DNA of 64,000 nucleotides, taken from Dolomedes plantarius. Its lineage: Eukaryota; Arthropoda; Arachnida; Araneae; Dolomedidae. The stretch spans positions 49,743,183 through 49,807,182 of the forward strand of contig OU015492.1 of assembly GCA_907164885.2 (NCBI GenBank). Reading direction: 5' to 3'. The translations under genes were made by a program, and so were the position numbers. Below, piece after piece: positions 1 to 11,701 of this stretch (the stretch's first letter is position 1; every line of letters starts with the position of its first letter). The notes beneath the pieces are model-generated. The model had not been told where the DNA came from. It saw nothing but the letters and a program-made list of their open reading frames with translations, and searched no databases.

Positions 1-1021
1 AAATAAGGTTTCTATTCTTTGAGGAATCTCTTGACACCGGGCATTAGGGAAAAAAATATGAGACGAGAATTGTTTGAATTATGTAGATTAATTTCTTTCT
101 CTAAAGTTTATCTTTTTAAAAAATATCTCAAGTATTTAGAGAAAAATGAATTTTCCTGCTATGTGATGATTTGCATTTCTTTAATAAATGAATGCAAATT
201 GTTTATTCCTGTTAACTATTTTAAATGATGTATTCATAAAAACTGTTTTTCCTGATAGGATACTTTTGTCTATATTAACGCTTCTTGTTGTGCTAAAAGA
301 CTGATGTTAATGACAAGTGCAATAAATTCAGTATTTAATGCCACATACATGACTGATTGATTACAAAAGTATGTTTGTTTTTGTTTAAGAATTAATTTAA
401 TTTAGACTGATTAGTGTAAGTGTTGTGAATTTATCCATAACTATTATTTTATGTTTTTGTTGCTGTGGAACTGCAATTAAAAGATTCTGCCACTTGTTTA
501 AAAGTTTTATTTTATTTTTTATTTTTATCAATGTCTTCAACTGTGGCGGTTCAGTTTAACCCATTTTGTGATTATATGATACATTTTGATGGGTTTGTAT
601 AATTGAATATTGTCTGTTTTTACCGAATTACAAGTTGATCACAAAGTGAGTGAAACATTTTTATACTTACTTTTGGGTCCAAAAAGATCACAAAAAGTTT
701 TGTAATTATTTTTTTTTTTTTTTTAGTTGTTTCCCATTGTATACTAGTTTGTCACAAACTTCCAGTGTCAAAATGAAAAATATATATATGTATTGTGTTC
801 ATGTGTAGTTCTTTTTGATGGAATATTGAATATAAATACAATTTGTACTCTAAATTGATGGTGATAATTATATTTACTAATCAAGTGTCTTTTGAATGGA
901 TGAATTTGTATTTGACATATATATTTGATTAAATAAAGATTTAATTTTTTTAAATATTTTCTTTATATTGAATCAAATATAGTAGTTATGCTACACAGAT
1001 GTCATTTAGTTAGTTTAGTGC
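1..1021. other. AT-rich intergenic DNA, no gene seen
   Basis: The stretch is AT-rich with short homopolymers. The only open frame at its left edge (19-228) is short and low in complexity. I see no terminal repeats, splice-like structure or family resemblance here. Confidence 0.6.
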
Positions 1022-1029
1022 ATTTAGTG

Positions 1030-1405
1030 CAGTAGTTCCCAACCGGTGGTACTCGGACCACAAGTGGTCTGCGAGAGCCTCCGGAGTGGTCCGGCACCAC
1101 ATGTAAAAAAGGTGCCAAATAAATGGGGATTTTGAAAACAATTAGATGGGCCTAATATATCCAATGACTATCAGGTGTTGAATTAAAATTTCTTGAAAGC
1201 TTAACATAATTATTTTTTTATTAGAATATGATACGTTAGAATGTGAGAACATTAATCCTGTATCCCTTTTGTCTGAGGGATATTCTATAGTCTACCCCCC
1301 AGGAAGGTTCCCCCCATCTCAAGTCAGTGGGGGCTGGTGGTGGTCCGCACATGGTTCAATTTCTGCCTTAGTGGTCTGCAGACTTGTACGAGTTGGGAAC
1401 CACTC
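1030..1405. mobile_element. hAT-type MITE with perfect 8-bp target duplication
   Basis: The element is 376 bp. It starts with CAGTAGTTCCCAACC and ends with the near-perfect inverse GTTGGGAACCACTC. It is flanked on both sides by the identical 8-bp duplication ATTTAGTG (1022-1029 and 1406-1413). A CAGTGGTTCCCAACC-like terminus with an 8-bp duplication is the hallmark of hAT non-autonomous elements. Inside, GTGGTCCG/GTGGTCTGC motifs recur near both ends. No coding relic is visible, so it must have been mobilised by a transposase encoded elsewhere. Confidence 0.9.
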
Positions 1406-1880
1406 ATTTAGTGTGTGCAGATTTTATTTTTATTTTCATATTGACGGAATAAGAGTGAGACATTTGAGGTCACATCAGTACAACTGCAGATGTAAATAAC
1501 CCACATATAATCCCACTCCAGGGAAAAAGTCTCATGATGTGTAGTTTTTGAAATATTGTTTCAGGATTTGTTAATGCTGTAGTCATGGATAACATGCAGG
1601 TTCCCCTGCATTTAAACACTTCACAGGCTTACAATTAGTAGCTTTTTATGGATTAAATTGACTGGATTTGTTCTATGATTGTTGCTGCAAAGTCTTTAAT
1701 TTTTCTAAAGAGCTTTTCGTAGCAGGGGAGCCAAATACCCACAAATATTTACATTTAACACTTAACACTGAAAGCAAAATTCCAATAACTGTTATAACAC
1801 TAAAACTTTTTCCTTAATCTTTCTCACTCTCTCTATTAGCCCTCGTGTAGCAAAAAGTTGACAGTAGCGCCAAACCAAAC

Positions 1881-1901
1881 CTCTGTGTGTGTGTGTGTGT
1901 A

Positions 1902-1939
<38 letters not shown>

Positions 1940-1954
1940 CATACACACACACAC
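1881..1954. repeat. Composite (TG)n-(TA)n-(CA)n microsatellite
   Basis: A TG run passes into a TA run and then a CA run, so the whole tract is close to self-complementary and can form a cruciform. It directly abuts the left end of the Tigger-like relic. Confidence 0.9.
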
Positions 1955-3660
1955 CTCGCTTTACGGCCTAGATACGTTCCGGAAAAGTTGGCCGTAAAGC
2001 GAAAAACCGTATAACGAAACAATTATTTTTATACACAGAAATTCAAAAAATAAACATGGAAATTAAAAAACATAAATCATATGCACATATGTTTGATTAT
2101 AAATATAATAAAAAAACATAAAATAGAATGTTTAAAAGCTGTTTTAATCTGATGACGAACATTAACATGAAGAATCACTAAGGTACAATATGCTGGCATC
2201 ATCACTTTCCGTTGTGCATTGACCCAGTTTAAAATAATTGGTCCAGCGTTGTCTGCTTCACCTTGCTTTTTGCAGTGTTTTGTAATAGGTAATAGCTGAG
2301 TTTACTCCTCGAGACACTTTAGCGCTGCGTTCTTCGTCAGGATCAGTTTGAAAAAGGATATTCATTCCCTGCTCGAAATAAGAAAGCGCATTCGACAAGT
2401 TTTTTGCTATTAGCTGTTGGCATATAGCAGGCTCTGGCTTCTCATCATGTGCTCGTTCCGTTTTTAATTGGATCAGTTCCTCGTTTGAAAGAGGTTCTCT
2501 GTCAGCATCTAGAAAATCCAACAAATCACCTTCTTCCAAATCCTGAAAACCAAGATTATTTGCTAATTTTTATGTTTTGCCGAATTTTAGAAAGATAGTT
2601 AACTTTTGACTCATTAGTTTTTATGCATTATGGCCATATTTTATTTTTCCAAAAATGGTTCGTTGTGTTGTGGTTGATTTTAATTCCTACTAGGATTCGC
2701 TAATGTTGTCTACGGCATCTCTGATGCTCTATTTTTTCCAAATCTGTTTTATCGAAGATTCACCATCGGTTTCGTGAATAAGTTTACGAAAAGTTCTGTG
2801 TAAATAATAAGCCTTAATAGTGGCTGTTGCACCCTGTTCCATTGGCTGGATCAGAGCCGTTGTATTTTTGGGAATATACTCAATCTCCAAATTTTCAGAT
2901 AATTCGGATAAATTAATCAGGTGTCCTGGAGCATTATCCAAAATGAGCAATGCCTTGTTGCTCAAGTTATTGTCCTTCAAATATTTTTTTACCTCTGGGC
3001 AAAAGTAATTTTTAAACCAATCTTCAAAGAGAATCTTAGTCATACAACCTTTATCGTTGAATCTCCAAATGGTGGGCAATTGTTTCTTGTTCAGCCCTTT
3101 AAAACACCTTGGATTTTCAGAAAGATATACTAAAAGTTGTTTTAGCTAAAAATCTTCAGCATTAGCACCGAGAAGCAAAGTTAATCGTTCTTTTAACACC
3201 TTATAATCAGATGCAGACTTTTCATAGTTAGAAATTTAAGTTCTTTCAGGCATTCGCTTCCAATAGAGTCCTGTCTCGTCTACATTGAAAACTTGTTCAG
3301 GTCGGTATACACCTCTTTCTATAATTCTTTTCAAAATGTTGGGATAATCTTTACCTGCGTCATCATCGGCACTAGCTCTTTCACCTTCCATTTTTAAGTA
3401 ATAAAAAAACACTGTGGTGTTTTTTGAATTTTTCAAACCAGCCACGACTTCCTTGGAATGTTAATTCTTTCACAGATTCATCAGTAACCTCCCTCTTTAA
3501 ATTTTCGAAAATACTTTTAGCCTTTGAAGAGATTTTGCGGTGCTGCAAAATCTGAAAACCAAGGGTTAGGTACAGGTAATTTACTTGTATTCCATCTCCA
3601 GAGGCATTCCTAACAATTTTAATTTTTGCATCAACTTCTAGGTTAATTTTACTATTCATG
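1955..3660 (-). mobile_element. Truncated pogo/Tigger-like DNA transposon
   Basis: The left end (from about 1955) reads like a Tigger terminus: CTCGCTTTACGGCC followed by a motif around GATACGTTCCGG. The matching right TIR is not seen. The transposase relic stops being recognisable near 3660, and Gypsy sequence begins near 3905. The transposase runs on the minus strand and is broken into several frames. The element therefore looks truncated on its N-terminal side, possibly by the event that also removed the Gypsy 3' end. Confidence 0.75.
2258..3659 (-). pseudogene. Tigger/pogo-family DDE transposase relic
   Basis: Four minus-strand open segments follow one another in the order of a Tigger (DDE_1) transposase. 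3659-3381 holds an N-terminal piece with a GWFEKFKKHH helix-turn-helix end. 3445-3236 holds VFNVDETGLYW with the first catalytic Asp. 3079-2729 holds ALLILDNAPGHL with the second Asp, then NTTALIQPMEQG. 2539-2258 is an acidic C-terminal tail. Stops and frameshifts separate them, and the N-terminal CENP-B-like DNA-binding part is missing, so the gene is dead. At the position of the third acidic residue the family normally has PMDQG, but this copy has PMEQG (Asp to Glu). Family assignment is firm; the exact subfamily is not determined. Confidence 0.85.
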
Positions 3661-3904
3661 TTACACTTAATTTATAATAGAGAAAAAATTTTACACTAAC
3701 ACAATACCTCAATTAAAACATTAAATTTCATTTATAATTACAGAAACAAAAAAAACATTCATATTTACAACATTATCTTAGTTCTAAAGGTTCAAACTAA
3801 AAAGAAAACTTTATCTTATCACAATTTCTTAATTCAAAAACAATACACTTAATTCCAGTTACAATACGAAAAAAATGAAAAATGTTACAATTCAATTAAT
3901 TTTA
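3661..3904. other. AT-rich junction between Tigger and Gypsy relics
   Basis: About 240 bp of AT-rich DNA without recognisable coding or terminal repeats. Both neighbouring elements lose their missing ends here, so a deletion breakpoint probably lies in this interval. Confidence 0.5.
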
Positions 3905-5135
3905 AATCAGTCTGCTCTACTAAGACAGTCTGCGTGTTTATTTTGTGACCCTGGCCTATGGACAATCTTTTAATTAAATGGTTGCATAGCGAGAGACCAC
4001 CTCATAAGTCTATGGTTATTCCCGGCATTATTCTTCAGGAAAACCAATGGATTGTGATCGGTTTTGATCGTAAATGGCTGTCCATCTAAATAATGTCGCA
4101 ACTTTTTTAGCGCAAAGATAATTGCGGCGCATTCTTTCTCGGTCGCACAATATTTCCGTTCACTCTCCGTGTACTTCCTGCTTAAAAACAAAATGGGATG
4201 TTCCGAATTATTTGGTCCCTTTTGTGCCAATATCACCCCTATTCCTTTGTCGGACGCGTCGGTTTGTATCACGAATTCTTTAGAGAAATCGGGAGCGTAT
4301 AGTACCGGTTTCTCCGTTAGTTTCGTTTTCAGTTCTTGGAAGGCGTTTTCACACTCCTCCGTCCATTCAATACTTTCCTTCCGGTTTCGACCCTTTAAAG
4401 AGCGTGTCAATGGTTCCGCTATAAGCGAGTATCCCATTATGTGCCGGAAGTAGTACCCGCTCAATCCCAAGAATTTGCACACCTGCGTCTTTGTTTTCGG
4501 GGGAGGAAAATTTAACACCGCTTCGCTTGAGCAGGTGTTCTGCTTCCCCCTCCTACAATATGTCCTAAGTATTTTACTTGATTCTGTGAGAATTGACACT
4601 TGGACGGTTTTAATTTAGCTTGCGCGATCTTTTTTAGCACAATATCAATATGTTTTAAATGCTCTTCCCAGCTTTCCGAAAAAATGGCTACATCGTCTAG
4701 ATAGGGAACCCCGAACGCTTCACAACCCTGTAAGAGTTGGGACATAAACATCGAGAAGCTATACGGGGCATTTACTAAACCAAATGGCATTACCAAGGGT
4801 CAATAAGTTCCAAAAGTTGTCACGAACGCAGCGAGTCTCTGCGCCTGGGGACTCAGGGGTATCTGCCAATAACCCTTTGTCAAATCTATGACCGTGATGT
4901 ACTTCGCGGCACTGACCTTTTCAACCCTTTCCTCTAAATTTGGTAGAGGAAAATATTCTACCCTGATCATCGAATTTAGTTTCCGGTAATCAATACAAGG
5001 TCGGGGGTCTCGACCCGGAGTTTCCACCAATATCATAGGAGATGTGTAGTCTGATTCGCCTATCTCTATGATATTTAGATCTAGCATACGTTTTATTTCA
5101 GTTTTTAATATTTCGTTTTGTCGGGGAGAAGTTCT
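3905..5135 (-). pseudogene. Gypsy pol: reverse transcriptase and RNase H relic
   Basis: 5087-4800 carries the RT fingers and palm start (PCIDYRKLNS, then VIDLTKGYWQIPL with a catalytic Asp). 4796-4512 continues with MPFGLVNAPYSF and the YLDD catalytic box. 4599-3970 carries the connection and RNase H domains (FVIQTDASDKGIGVILAQ, then KTDHNPLVFL), and a last frameshifted piece to about 3905 keeps the end of RNase H (KIVHRPGSQNKHADCLSR). A TGA stop near 4798 interrupts the join between GTY and the following PLVMPFGL. At least two frameshifts are also needed. The product would copy element RNA into cDNA in cytoplasmic particles. Integrase, normally next, is absent. Confidence 0.85.
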
Positions 5136-6692
5136 CTATAGCTTTGATCGAACAGGTTTATCGCTAATCAGCTGGATGTCATGCTCGATGAGTTTGGTCC
5201 AACCGGGTTCATTAGAAAATATTTTAGAGTGGGATCCTAGTAATTTTCCCAGCTGATTTATTTGTTCGGGCGTACACCTACTTTCTAATTCATTCCCTTT
5301 AACGATTTCGTCGAAATCGAAAATAGTCGGGTTCGCGACGGGGTATAGTATTTCTAGGTCCGAATCTGATTTTTCCTGACCTACCTCTTCATTCAACAAA
5401 AAATTTACATTTTTCACCCTCTGATGATCCGTAGACTTCCTATACAGTAACCCCTTCTCAACTATGCACTCTGTAGTCGTCTGACTTTTAACTTTCTCCC
5501 AGAGAGGTTCTAGATCCTCACATTTCGTTTGTTCCGCTAGGAAGGTTTCTGAGTTTATCCCCGCTAATTCCGTCTCGGTACTTCCCTCGACTGGGGGCAA
5601 TTCTAAATTCCCTTCAATTTCGCCGTCAATCTCTCTCTCGAGGTTGGATTGGGCTTCTAAATCACTTTCTGAATTTTGATTTCCCCCTTCAGGTTTATTT
5701 TTCGCTTCTGCCTTCGATCGGCTCCGCGTGACAATATTATTCACTAACTGGGGTTCATTCTTAATATTATCAACAATTTCCTGAGTATAATTCCCCATTA
5801 AGTAGTGGTCCATCTCCACTGATTTACCTACCACGGCCGCTTTCGTCACAAAATTCCCATATTTTTGACTCTCTATCCGCACTACTGCGACTGGTAAACT
5901 TCGCAACTCGTTATCTAAAGCGGAGCGGACCCATACCAATTCTCCTGTAAAATCCGCCTCGCTGACTAATTTAAAAGGAGCGATATCAAGGCTCGTCCCG
6001 CTATCTCGAAGAATAGTGGTCTCAACGCCATTTATCTTCGCTTTGCTAAGGTACGGCTTAAAAACGGGTTCGAAGTTCTCTGCGGTAGCTACTTTGTTCA
6101 CCCGCTCGCTATTCTGTCGGCTTAGTTCGGGGCACTGTGGTCTTAAATGCTCAGTTGAACCGCATTCGTAACAAGCCGGGGTTCGTCTCCTTTCATACTC
6201 GCGAGTCCGCCAGCTGTTTCTTTCAGATCCCTGATCTTTCCCGTTAGAAGAGTTGGGTTTTTCTTTAACCCCTTTTTTATCATCACTTTTCTCAAAGGTT
6301 TTGGATTTTTCTGTTCCTTTTTTCTCTAGCGGTTTTAAATTAATGGGTTTCCGAGCAGAGCGCCTCGTCGCTTCATACTCATCCAATTTTTTTACTAGGA
6401 TGTTAGGGTCCACAATCGCTCCCCAATCATCTAAAAAATGTTCGCGGATTTCTGCTGGAACGCGTTTTTTTATTTGATCTGCTATCATTAGATTTTTGAG
6501 GGCTTCAAAATTTTTCACATCTACCCCTTCTAGCCATCCCTCTAGATAGCTTCTCAGCTCAAAAATTAAATCTTTCCATAGGGCGCCCGGCCGCCTCTGA
6601 TGTTGATTCAGTTTAACTCGGAAAGTCTGCGGACTTAACTTTAAACGGCTCAGGAGTAAAGCCTTCACCTGAGCGTAATCATCCGCTACCTC
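5136..6692 (-). pseudogene. Gypsy gag C-terminal part and aspartic protease
   Basis: This is one long open minus-strand frame. The methionine at 6668 is internal, because homologous sequence continues to the transposon junction at 6697. From that methionine, residues 1-100 look SCAN-like (SPQTFRVKLN, then PAEIREHFLD). A lysine-rich linker follows. A CX2CX4HX4C zinc knuckle lies at C166, C169, H174 and C179, and a retropepsin active site LRDSGTS with Asp near 222. The last segment runs into the start of RT (HDIQLISDKPVRSKL) and is then frameshifted. The role is capsid formation, RNA binding and polyprotein processing. The 5' half of the same gag lies beyond the inserted element, at 10780-11301. 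Confidence 0.85.
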
Positions 6693-6696
6693 TATA

Positions 6697-7293
6697 CCCC
6701 AGTCAAAATAGACCCGATTTTGATGAATGGCTAAAAAAATATGAAAGTTTTGAAATTAGGTGGAGATGTTTGTTTAGGCATGCTAATGAACATACTAAAA
6801 GTCCCCACCGATCAGACTTGAGCTTTCGCCGCCATCTTGTAAAAAGTGTACACTTTTTTGGTTTTTGGGAAATATCTTTAAAAATATTGATTTTATAAAA
6901 AATAATTAAATACAAAAATTAAAGAGCATTAAATTATGAACAAAAATCATACCTAACATTTTTTATATGTCTAACAGGAACAAAGATAATTGACTTTGAA
7001 AAGAGCGCACTATCACACCTGAGACGCGCAAGCGCGGTTCCCCATCGCGGTGGGGGGAGATACACGCGCATGTGCATACCATAATTAGCCAAATTAGTTT
7101 TAAACTAAATGAGAAGGTTTTTTGGTATTTTTTCAAATAACTAGGGAAATATTAACTTTACGTAAAAAAAGTTTATTTCAAAAATTAAAAAACATTAAAT
7201 TATGTACAAAAATGATTTTATACATTTTTGTCGTAAACCTAACAGGAACGAAGATATTGACTATAAAATGCGCGTTGATAATGGAGGTAGCTT
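6697..7293 (+). repeat. Left terminal inverted repeat of the CXC element
   Basis: This 597-bp arm pairs with 10190-10779. It contains a repeated motif around ACAAAGATAATTGACTTTG at 6969-7011, with a shorter variant at 7238-7274. A third copy lies just outside the arm at 7338-7380, only about 60 bp upstream of the ATG at 7442. These are candidate transposase-binding or promoter sites. Confidence 0.9.
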
Positions 7294-7441
7294 CTAGTAA
7301 AAACAATGCACAAAAAACATATATTATATTTTTTTAAGTCTAACACGACCAAAGATAATTGACTTTGGAAAGAGCGCACTTACCCTAGTATTTTCCTAGC
7401 CAGTTAATAGTTAGTCACCGTTCCGTGTACGTCTGTGAACA

Positions 7442-9990
7442 ATGGCTGATACGGAACTATGTTTTATAAGTAAAAAATTAATGTCAAATGATGATTTCGT
7501 GAATGTAGGAGAAAAGGGGATCGACGCTTTAAAGAGAGCTAATGTCAAAAGAAAAGACAATAAGCATGAACAGTTGGAACATTTAAAATCTATTTCGGTT
7601 CATTCGTTGTGTCGGATAAATTACACCAGACCAGGAAGTATAAAAGTTGATTAAAAAAGAAATGCAGAAATCGCGTCAACATCCCAAAGTGAAGAGCGCG
7701 CGGTAAGTTTACGATCTTTTTTACCTCAGTTCGATTTTCGATCAAAATGTTTCTTTTGTACGGCAGTGATAGACAAATAATTCAAAGCAAGATAAAAGAA
7801 AAAACCAACTGACAGACGAAGAACTATATACGAAGTTAGGAGTCTCGAAATGAAACACAAAGTTCTTGAAGCTGCAGAGAATAGACATGACCAGTGGGGA
7901 GAGGAAGTTCAGTGTCGTATAATAAACGTTGCTGATTTAGTTGCAGCTGATGCGATTTATCACCAAGATTACTTCATGACTTTTTTTCTACACACTGCAC
8001 CATTCAGAAAGAGAGGGCGGCCTGAGTTGGATTACGCTTCAGCAGCTGTAGACGAAATATCCTTCTTCCTTGATAGTAATAACGACTGTAAATTCTCACT
8101 ACCTGAACTCAAATCTCAAATTACAGGGCTAGTTCCAGACGACATCACTTTGAGAAATAAGTTAAAACAAAAATACGGGGATGGCATTATTTTTGCTTCA
8201 AACTCCAAAAAAGTTACTGTCATATGTTTACGTAATACTGGAATGAAAGTCTTATCAGACTCTTGGTACGACAAAAGGATACGAAATGATCGCGAGGAGC
8301 GTCTACGAATAGTACAAACTGCTGCAGCCATAATAAAAGAAGATATCCAGACACCAGTTTATGACACTCATTGCTACCCTACAAGTGATAATTTTTTCAG
8401 AGATGTGAACAAGGGAATTCCAGAAAGCCCAAAATCTTTTTTGGAGCACTTGATTATTAAAAAAAAGACTACTAAGGAGGAAAAAAAGTCACTTCAATAG
8501 CTCACGTCATTATATCAGCGCTAAGGTCACGATCATTTATGTCTCCACTGCTCAATGGTCTTGATTTATTTTTGTACAAAAAGTTCTGTTCCAAGAATTT
8601 AATAACAATGCTCTCGAATTTGGGATTTTGTTCTTCTTACTATGAAGCCCAAACACTTCAGATGTCAGCCATAAATCATCCGCAACCCCAAATGCGCGAG
8701 GGATCATTCTGCCAATTCGTATTTGACAATGCAGATTTCAATGTGTCGACAATCGATGGCCTGAATACGTTTCATAGCATGGGGGGGGGGCATTGCTTGT
8801 TTTACTGCAGCGTCAGCAGTGGAACCCGGGACGAAGATAAAAAAATTAACCGAAGTTACATCCGCATCGACCGTAGGCAAAATGGGAATCATTCCTCTAG
8901 AAACGTTTGAAAATTTTCGAGGGCCTGGGTTACAAACAATTACTATCGAAGATTTGAATGTGTTAAATCCTTTAGCGGAAGATTTACCACTGCCTAAACC
9001 ATCTAATATCTCCTGGATGTGTGCTAAGTTGTTAGGTCTTGTGGTCATGAATGGAAAGGATTTTTCCATTATATAACCAGAAACCAGCCTTGTGAAAAGA
9101 CCAAAGTAATACCCCTTCCTTTTGTTAATTTACCACGAAGCAAGTATGACACCATTTTCCCTGAGCTGAAATTTGCTGCCCAGCAGTGTGTTAAAATGCA
9201 CCAAAAGTCTTGGATACTCACGTTTGACCAACCACTGTATATTAAAGCTCGAGGGATAGTCGCAGCAACATCCAATCCATTATTATTAAGTTGTATTGTG
9301 AGGCTTGGTGGATTCCATCTTTTAATGTCATTCTTAGGCTGCATTGGGTACATAATGGCTGGAAGTGGGTTGAAAGAAATACTAACTTTGATTTATGCAC
9401 CTACGTCAGTAGAAAAAAATGTTGCCTGGCCATGCATATGCTAGGGCAGTCCGAGCTCATTTATTGACCCAAACAGCTTTAGCAAAAATAATTTTTGACG
9501 GCATGGACATATCGGATTTGGAATGTAAAAATCTCCGTGAGTTGTTTCGAGATTTTGCTACTGAACCACCATCGCAAGAAACCTTAAACGCACACACTCA
9601 AATACGAGCCATCGAAATTAAAATGAGGAAGACTTTGGAGCACCTGAAAAAGAAAGGCCCAACTGCCTGTGGGGCTGGAAGCGTCAAGAGAAAATTCTTG
9701 TGCCTATCACAACTATGGATGCAGTAACTCCCGATTCCGTTTTAAACATGGTGTTTTGCAACTGTAAGACTTACAATGGAGTAAGATGCGGATGTCGTAA
9801 AGCAGGCATCAACTGCACAACGTCCTGCAATAATTGCAATGGGGTATGTCAGAATGGCATCACCCCTGTTGATGATGACGATCGAATGAAAGAAGTTGAT
9901 GAATGGGCCGATGCTAGCGGATCCATAGACGATCTATACATGCCTGACGAAGGGGAAAATCCCGTACCGAAAAAAGCACGTAAATCCTGA
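7442..9990 (+). pseudogene. Zinc-finger/CXC-domain transposon protein relic
   Basis: One decayed gene of about 850 codons. 7442-8500 is a single frame broken only by three TAA codons (7652, about 7778 and 7793). It holds an N-terminal Cys-rich part (ELCFISKKL, VHSLCRINY, KCFFC). Later pieces at 8539-8910, 8819-9076, 9196-9444, 9419-9727 and 9700-9990 alternate frames. They carry FDNADFNVSTIDGLNTFH, LTFDQPLYIKARGIVA, VRLGGFHLLMSFLG and IGYIMAGSGLKE, and a C-terminal CXC (TSO1/tesmin-like) cluster FCNCKTYNGVRCGCRKAG. A core segment appears deleted near 9660-9700. Similar uncharacterised proteins are common in arthropod genomes as far as I recall. The conserved D, D and E in these blocks could form a nuclease core, but that is inference. 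Confidence 0.75.
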
Positions 9991-10189
9991 AGTAGGTAAG
10001 CTTGAACAATTATTCGCAATGGAAATCTGATAGTGAATACCCCCAAGTTTACTACATTCATGTATAAAATTAATAATGATTAATTATCTACATAGCCAAA
10101 AACATTAAGTCTATTTTCTTGAGTTTAAAGAATGCCGAAATGTGGGAGAGGTTAGATATTCAAAGAAGAGCGCCTGCAATGAGACTTTA
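9991..10189. other. 3' noncoding part of the CXC element
   Basis: About 200 bp between the CXC stop codon and the right arm. It is AT-rich and no further frame is recognised. Confidence 0.6.
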
Positions 10190-10779
10190 AAGCTACCTAC
10201 ATTATCAACGCGCATTTTATAGTCAATATCTTCGTTCCTGTTAGGTTTACGACAAAAATGTATAAAATCGTTTTTGTACATAATTTGTACATGTTTTTTA
10301 ATTTTTGAAATAAAATTTTTTACGTAAAGTTAATATTTCCCTAGATATTTGAAAAAATACAAAAAACCTTCCCATTTAGTGTAAAACTAATTTGGCTAAT
10401 TATGGTATGCACATGCGCGGGTATTTCCCCCCACCGTTATGGCGAACCGCGCTTGCGCGTCACAGGTGTGATAGTGCGCTCTTTTCGAAGTCAATTATCT
10501 TTGTTCCTGTTAGACATATAAAAAAATGTTATGAATGATTTTTGTTCACAATTTAATGCTCTTTAATTTTTGCATTTAATTATTTTTTATAAAATCTATA
10601 TTTTTAAAGTTATTTCCAAAAAACCAAAAAAGTGTACACATTTTCCAAGATAGCGGCGAAAGCTCAAGTCTGATCGGTGGGGACTTTTAGTATGTTCATT
10701 AGCATGCCTAAACAAACATCTCCACCAATTTTCAAAACTTTCATATTTTTTTTAGCCATAAAACCTATTTTGACTGGGC
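10190..10779 (-). repeat. Right terminal inverted repeat of the CXC element
   Basis: This 590-bp arm is complementary to 6697-7293. It includes the same internal motif copies, seen inverted near 10478-10520 and 10215-10252. Its outer end, GACTGGGC, differs by one base from the left end and meets Gypsy gag sequence directly. Confidence 0.9.
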
Positions 10780-11301
10780 TACTACGGGTTGACGAATAAT
10801 GATTTCAGCGATCTCCGTGGGTAATAGTGAAAGCAGATGTATCATCCGCTCCCCGTCCTCCACCTGAGCTTTTCGCGCCTGATGTTCAAACAGGGTTAGG
10901 AAGAGCGAAATGTCCGACTTTTCCGGATCATACTTTTGCATTAGGACTTTGAAATTTTGTACGGGCCTAGCGCTATCATTCTGGGACGAAGCTACGCTGG
11001 CGGTTTCGGCTGCCTGAGTCAACCGTAATTTTTGCAGTTCGAATTCTCTCTGTCTCGTTTCTCGTTCAAATTCTAATTGTCTAGCTTCTGTTTTTTCGCG
11101 CTCTTCCTTAATGATTTTTATTTGAGCCCTAACACTCTCTTCATCATACCTTGCACTGGCCAAAATTCTGTCGCATAGATCACATTTCTTATCGTGATCC
11201 TCGAAATCAATCCCTAGATCATCCGAAAGAACCTGGAGATCTTCTTTCTTATAGGTCATTAAGAATGCCATTTTGCCTAACTCAATATAACCCCAATACA
11301 C
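10780..11301 (-). pseudogene. Gypsy gag N-terminal part, cut off by a transposon
   Basis: The minus-strand open frame begins MYWGYIELGKMAFLMTYKKE; the second methionine (MAFLMTYKKE) may be the real start. A strongly charged coiled coil follows (ESVRAQIKIIKEEREKTE, continuing in K/E/R/L-rich heptads), then FKVLMQKYDPEKSDISLFL, typical of SCAN-associated Gypsy gags. The frame reaches LLPTEIAEIIIRQP at the element junction. The continuation of the same protein (EVADDYAQVKALLLSRLKL) resumes at 6692 on the other side of the insertion, which proves the two halves were once contiguous. Confidence 0.85.
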
Positions 11302-11701
11302 TAATCAAAACCCAATTCTCCAAAATAATACACTAATACAATACGTTAATAATTAATAAAAATGCACTTTTCTTAATCTCTAGCACAAATACACTTGATA
11401 CTAAAACACAATATGCAGTTTAGGTTCAATAACATGTTATGCCATTCTACTCAGAAAAATTTTCATGTAATACATTTCCCCACAATAACATACACTTCAA
11501 CAAAAAATTTCTACGATACACTTTTACTAAATTGGTAACACTTCGCGACTTGTTCATAAACCAGATCACAAAACCACAAAGTCTCAAATTTCTCGGACTC
11601 AAAAAAATATATATATATATAATTAACGAGCTGATGCCCAAACGTTTCTCGAATTTCTCGAGTTATCTTAACTAAAGAGTTAATTATCTAATCACTTATT
11701 T

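Larger units (their letters stand above)
6697..10779 (+). mobile_element. Long-TIR DNA transposon carrying a CXC-domain gene
   Basis: The element is 4083 bp and bounded by inverted repeats of about 590 bp (6697-7293 and 10190-10779). The ends read CCCCAGTCAAAATAG and, inverted, GCCCAGTCAAAATAG. The arms are roughly 90% identical by eye along their whole length. It sits inside the Gypsy gag, whose two halves resume on each side, so it is a true insertion. The target duplication is unclear: TA matches on both sides, and TATA versus TACT is also possible. The interior holds a single decayed gene (7442-9990). I could not assign it to a named superfamily. Confidence 0.85.

Noticed and set aside
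7700..7766. A small intron starting at GTAAGT (7701)
   Set aside because: The interval encodes a CxxC motif in the same frame as its flanks, and the first stop lies upstream of the donor, so an intron does not repair the frame.
7652..7795. Three in-frame TAA codons as reassigned sense codons
   Set aside because: The same gene also has frameshifts and a deletion, and other genes use TAA normally; decay explains them.
8704..9353. Minus-strand frames across the CXC gene
   Set aside because: They are shadows of the plus-strand relic, whose conserved blocks are unmistakable.
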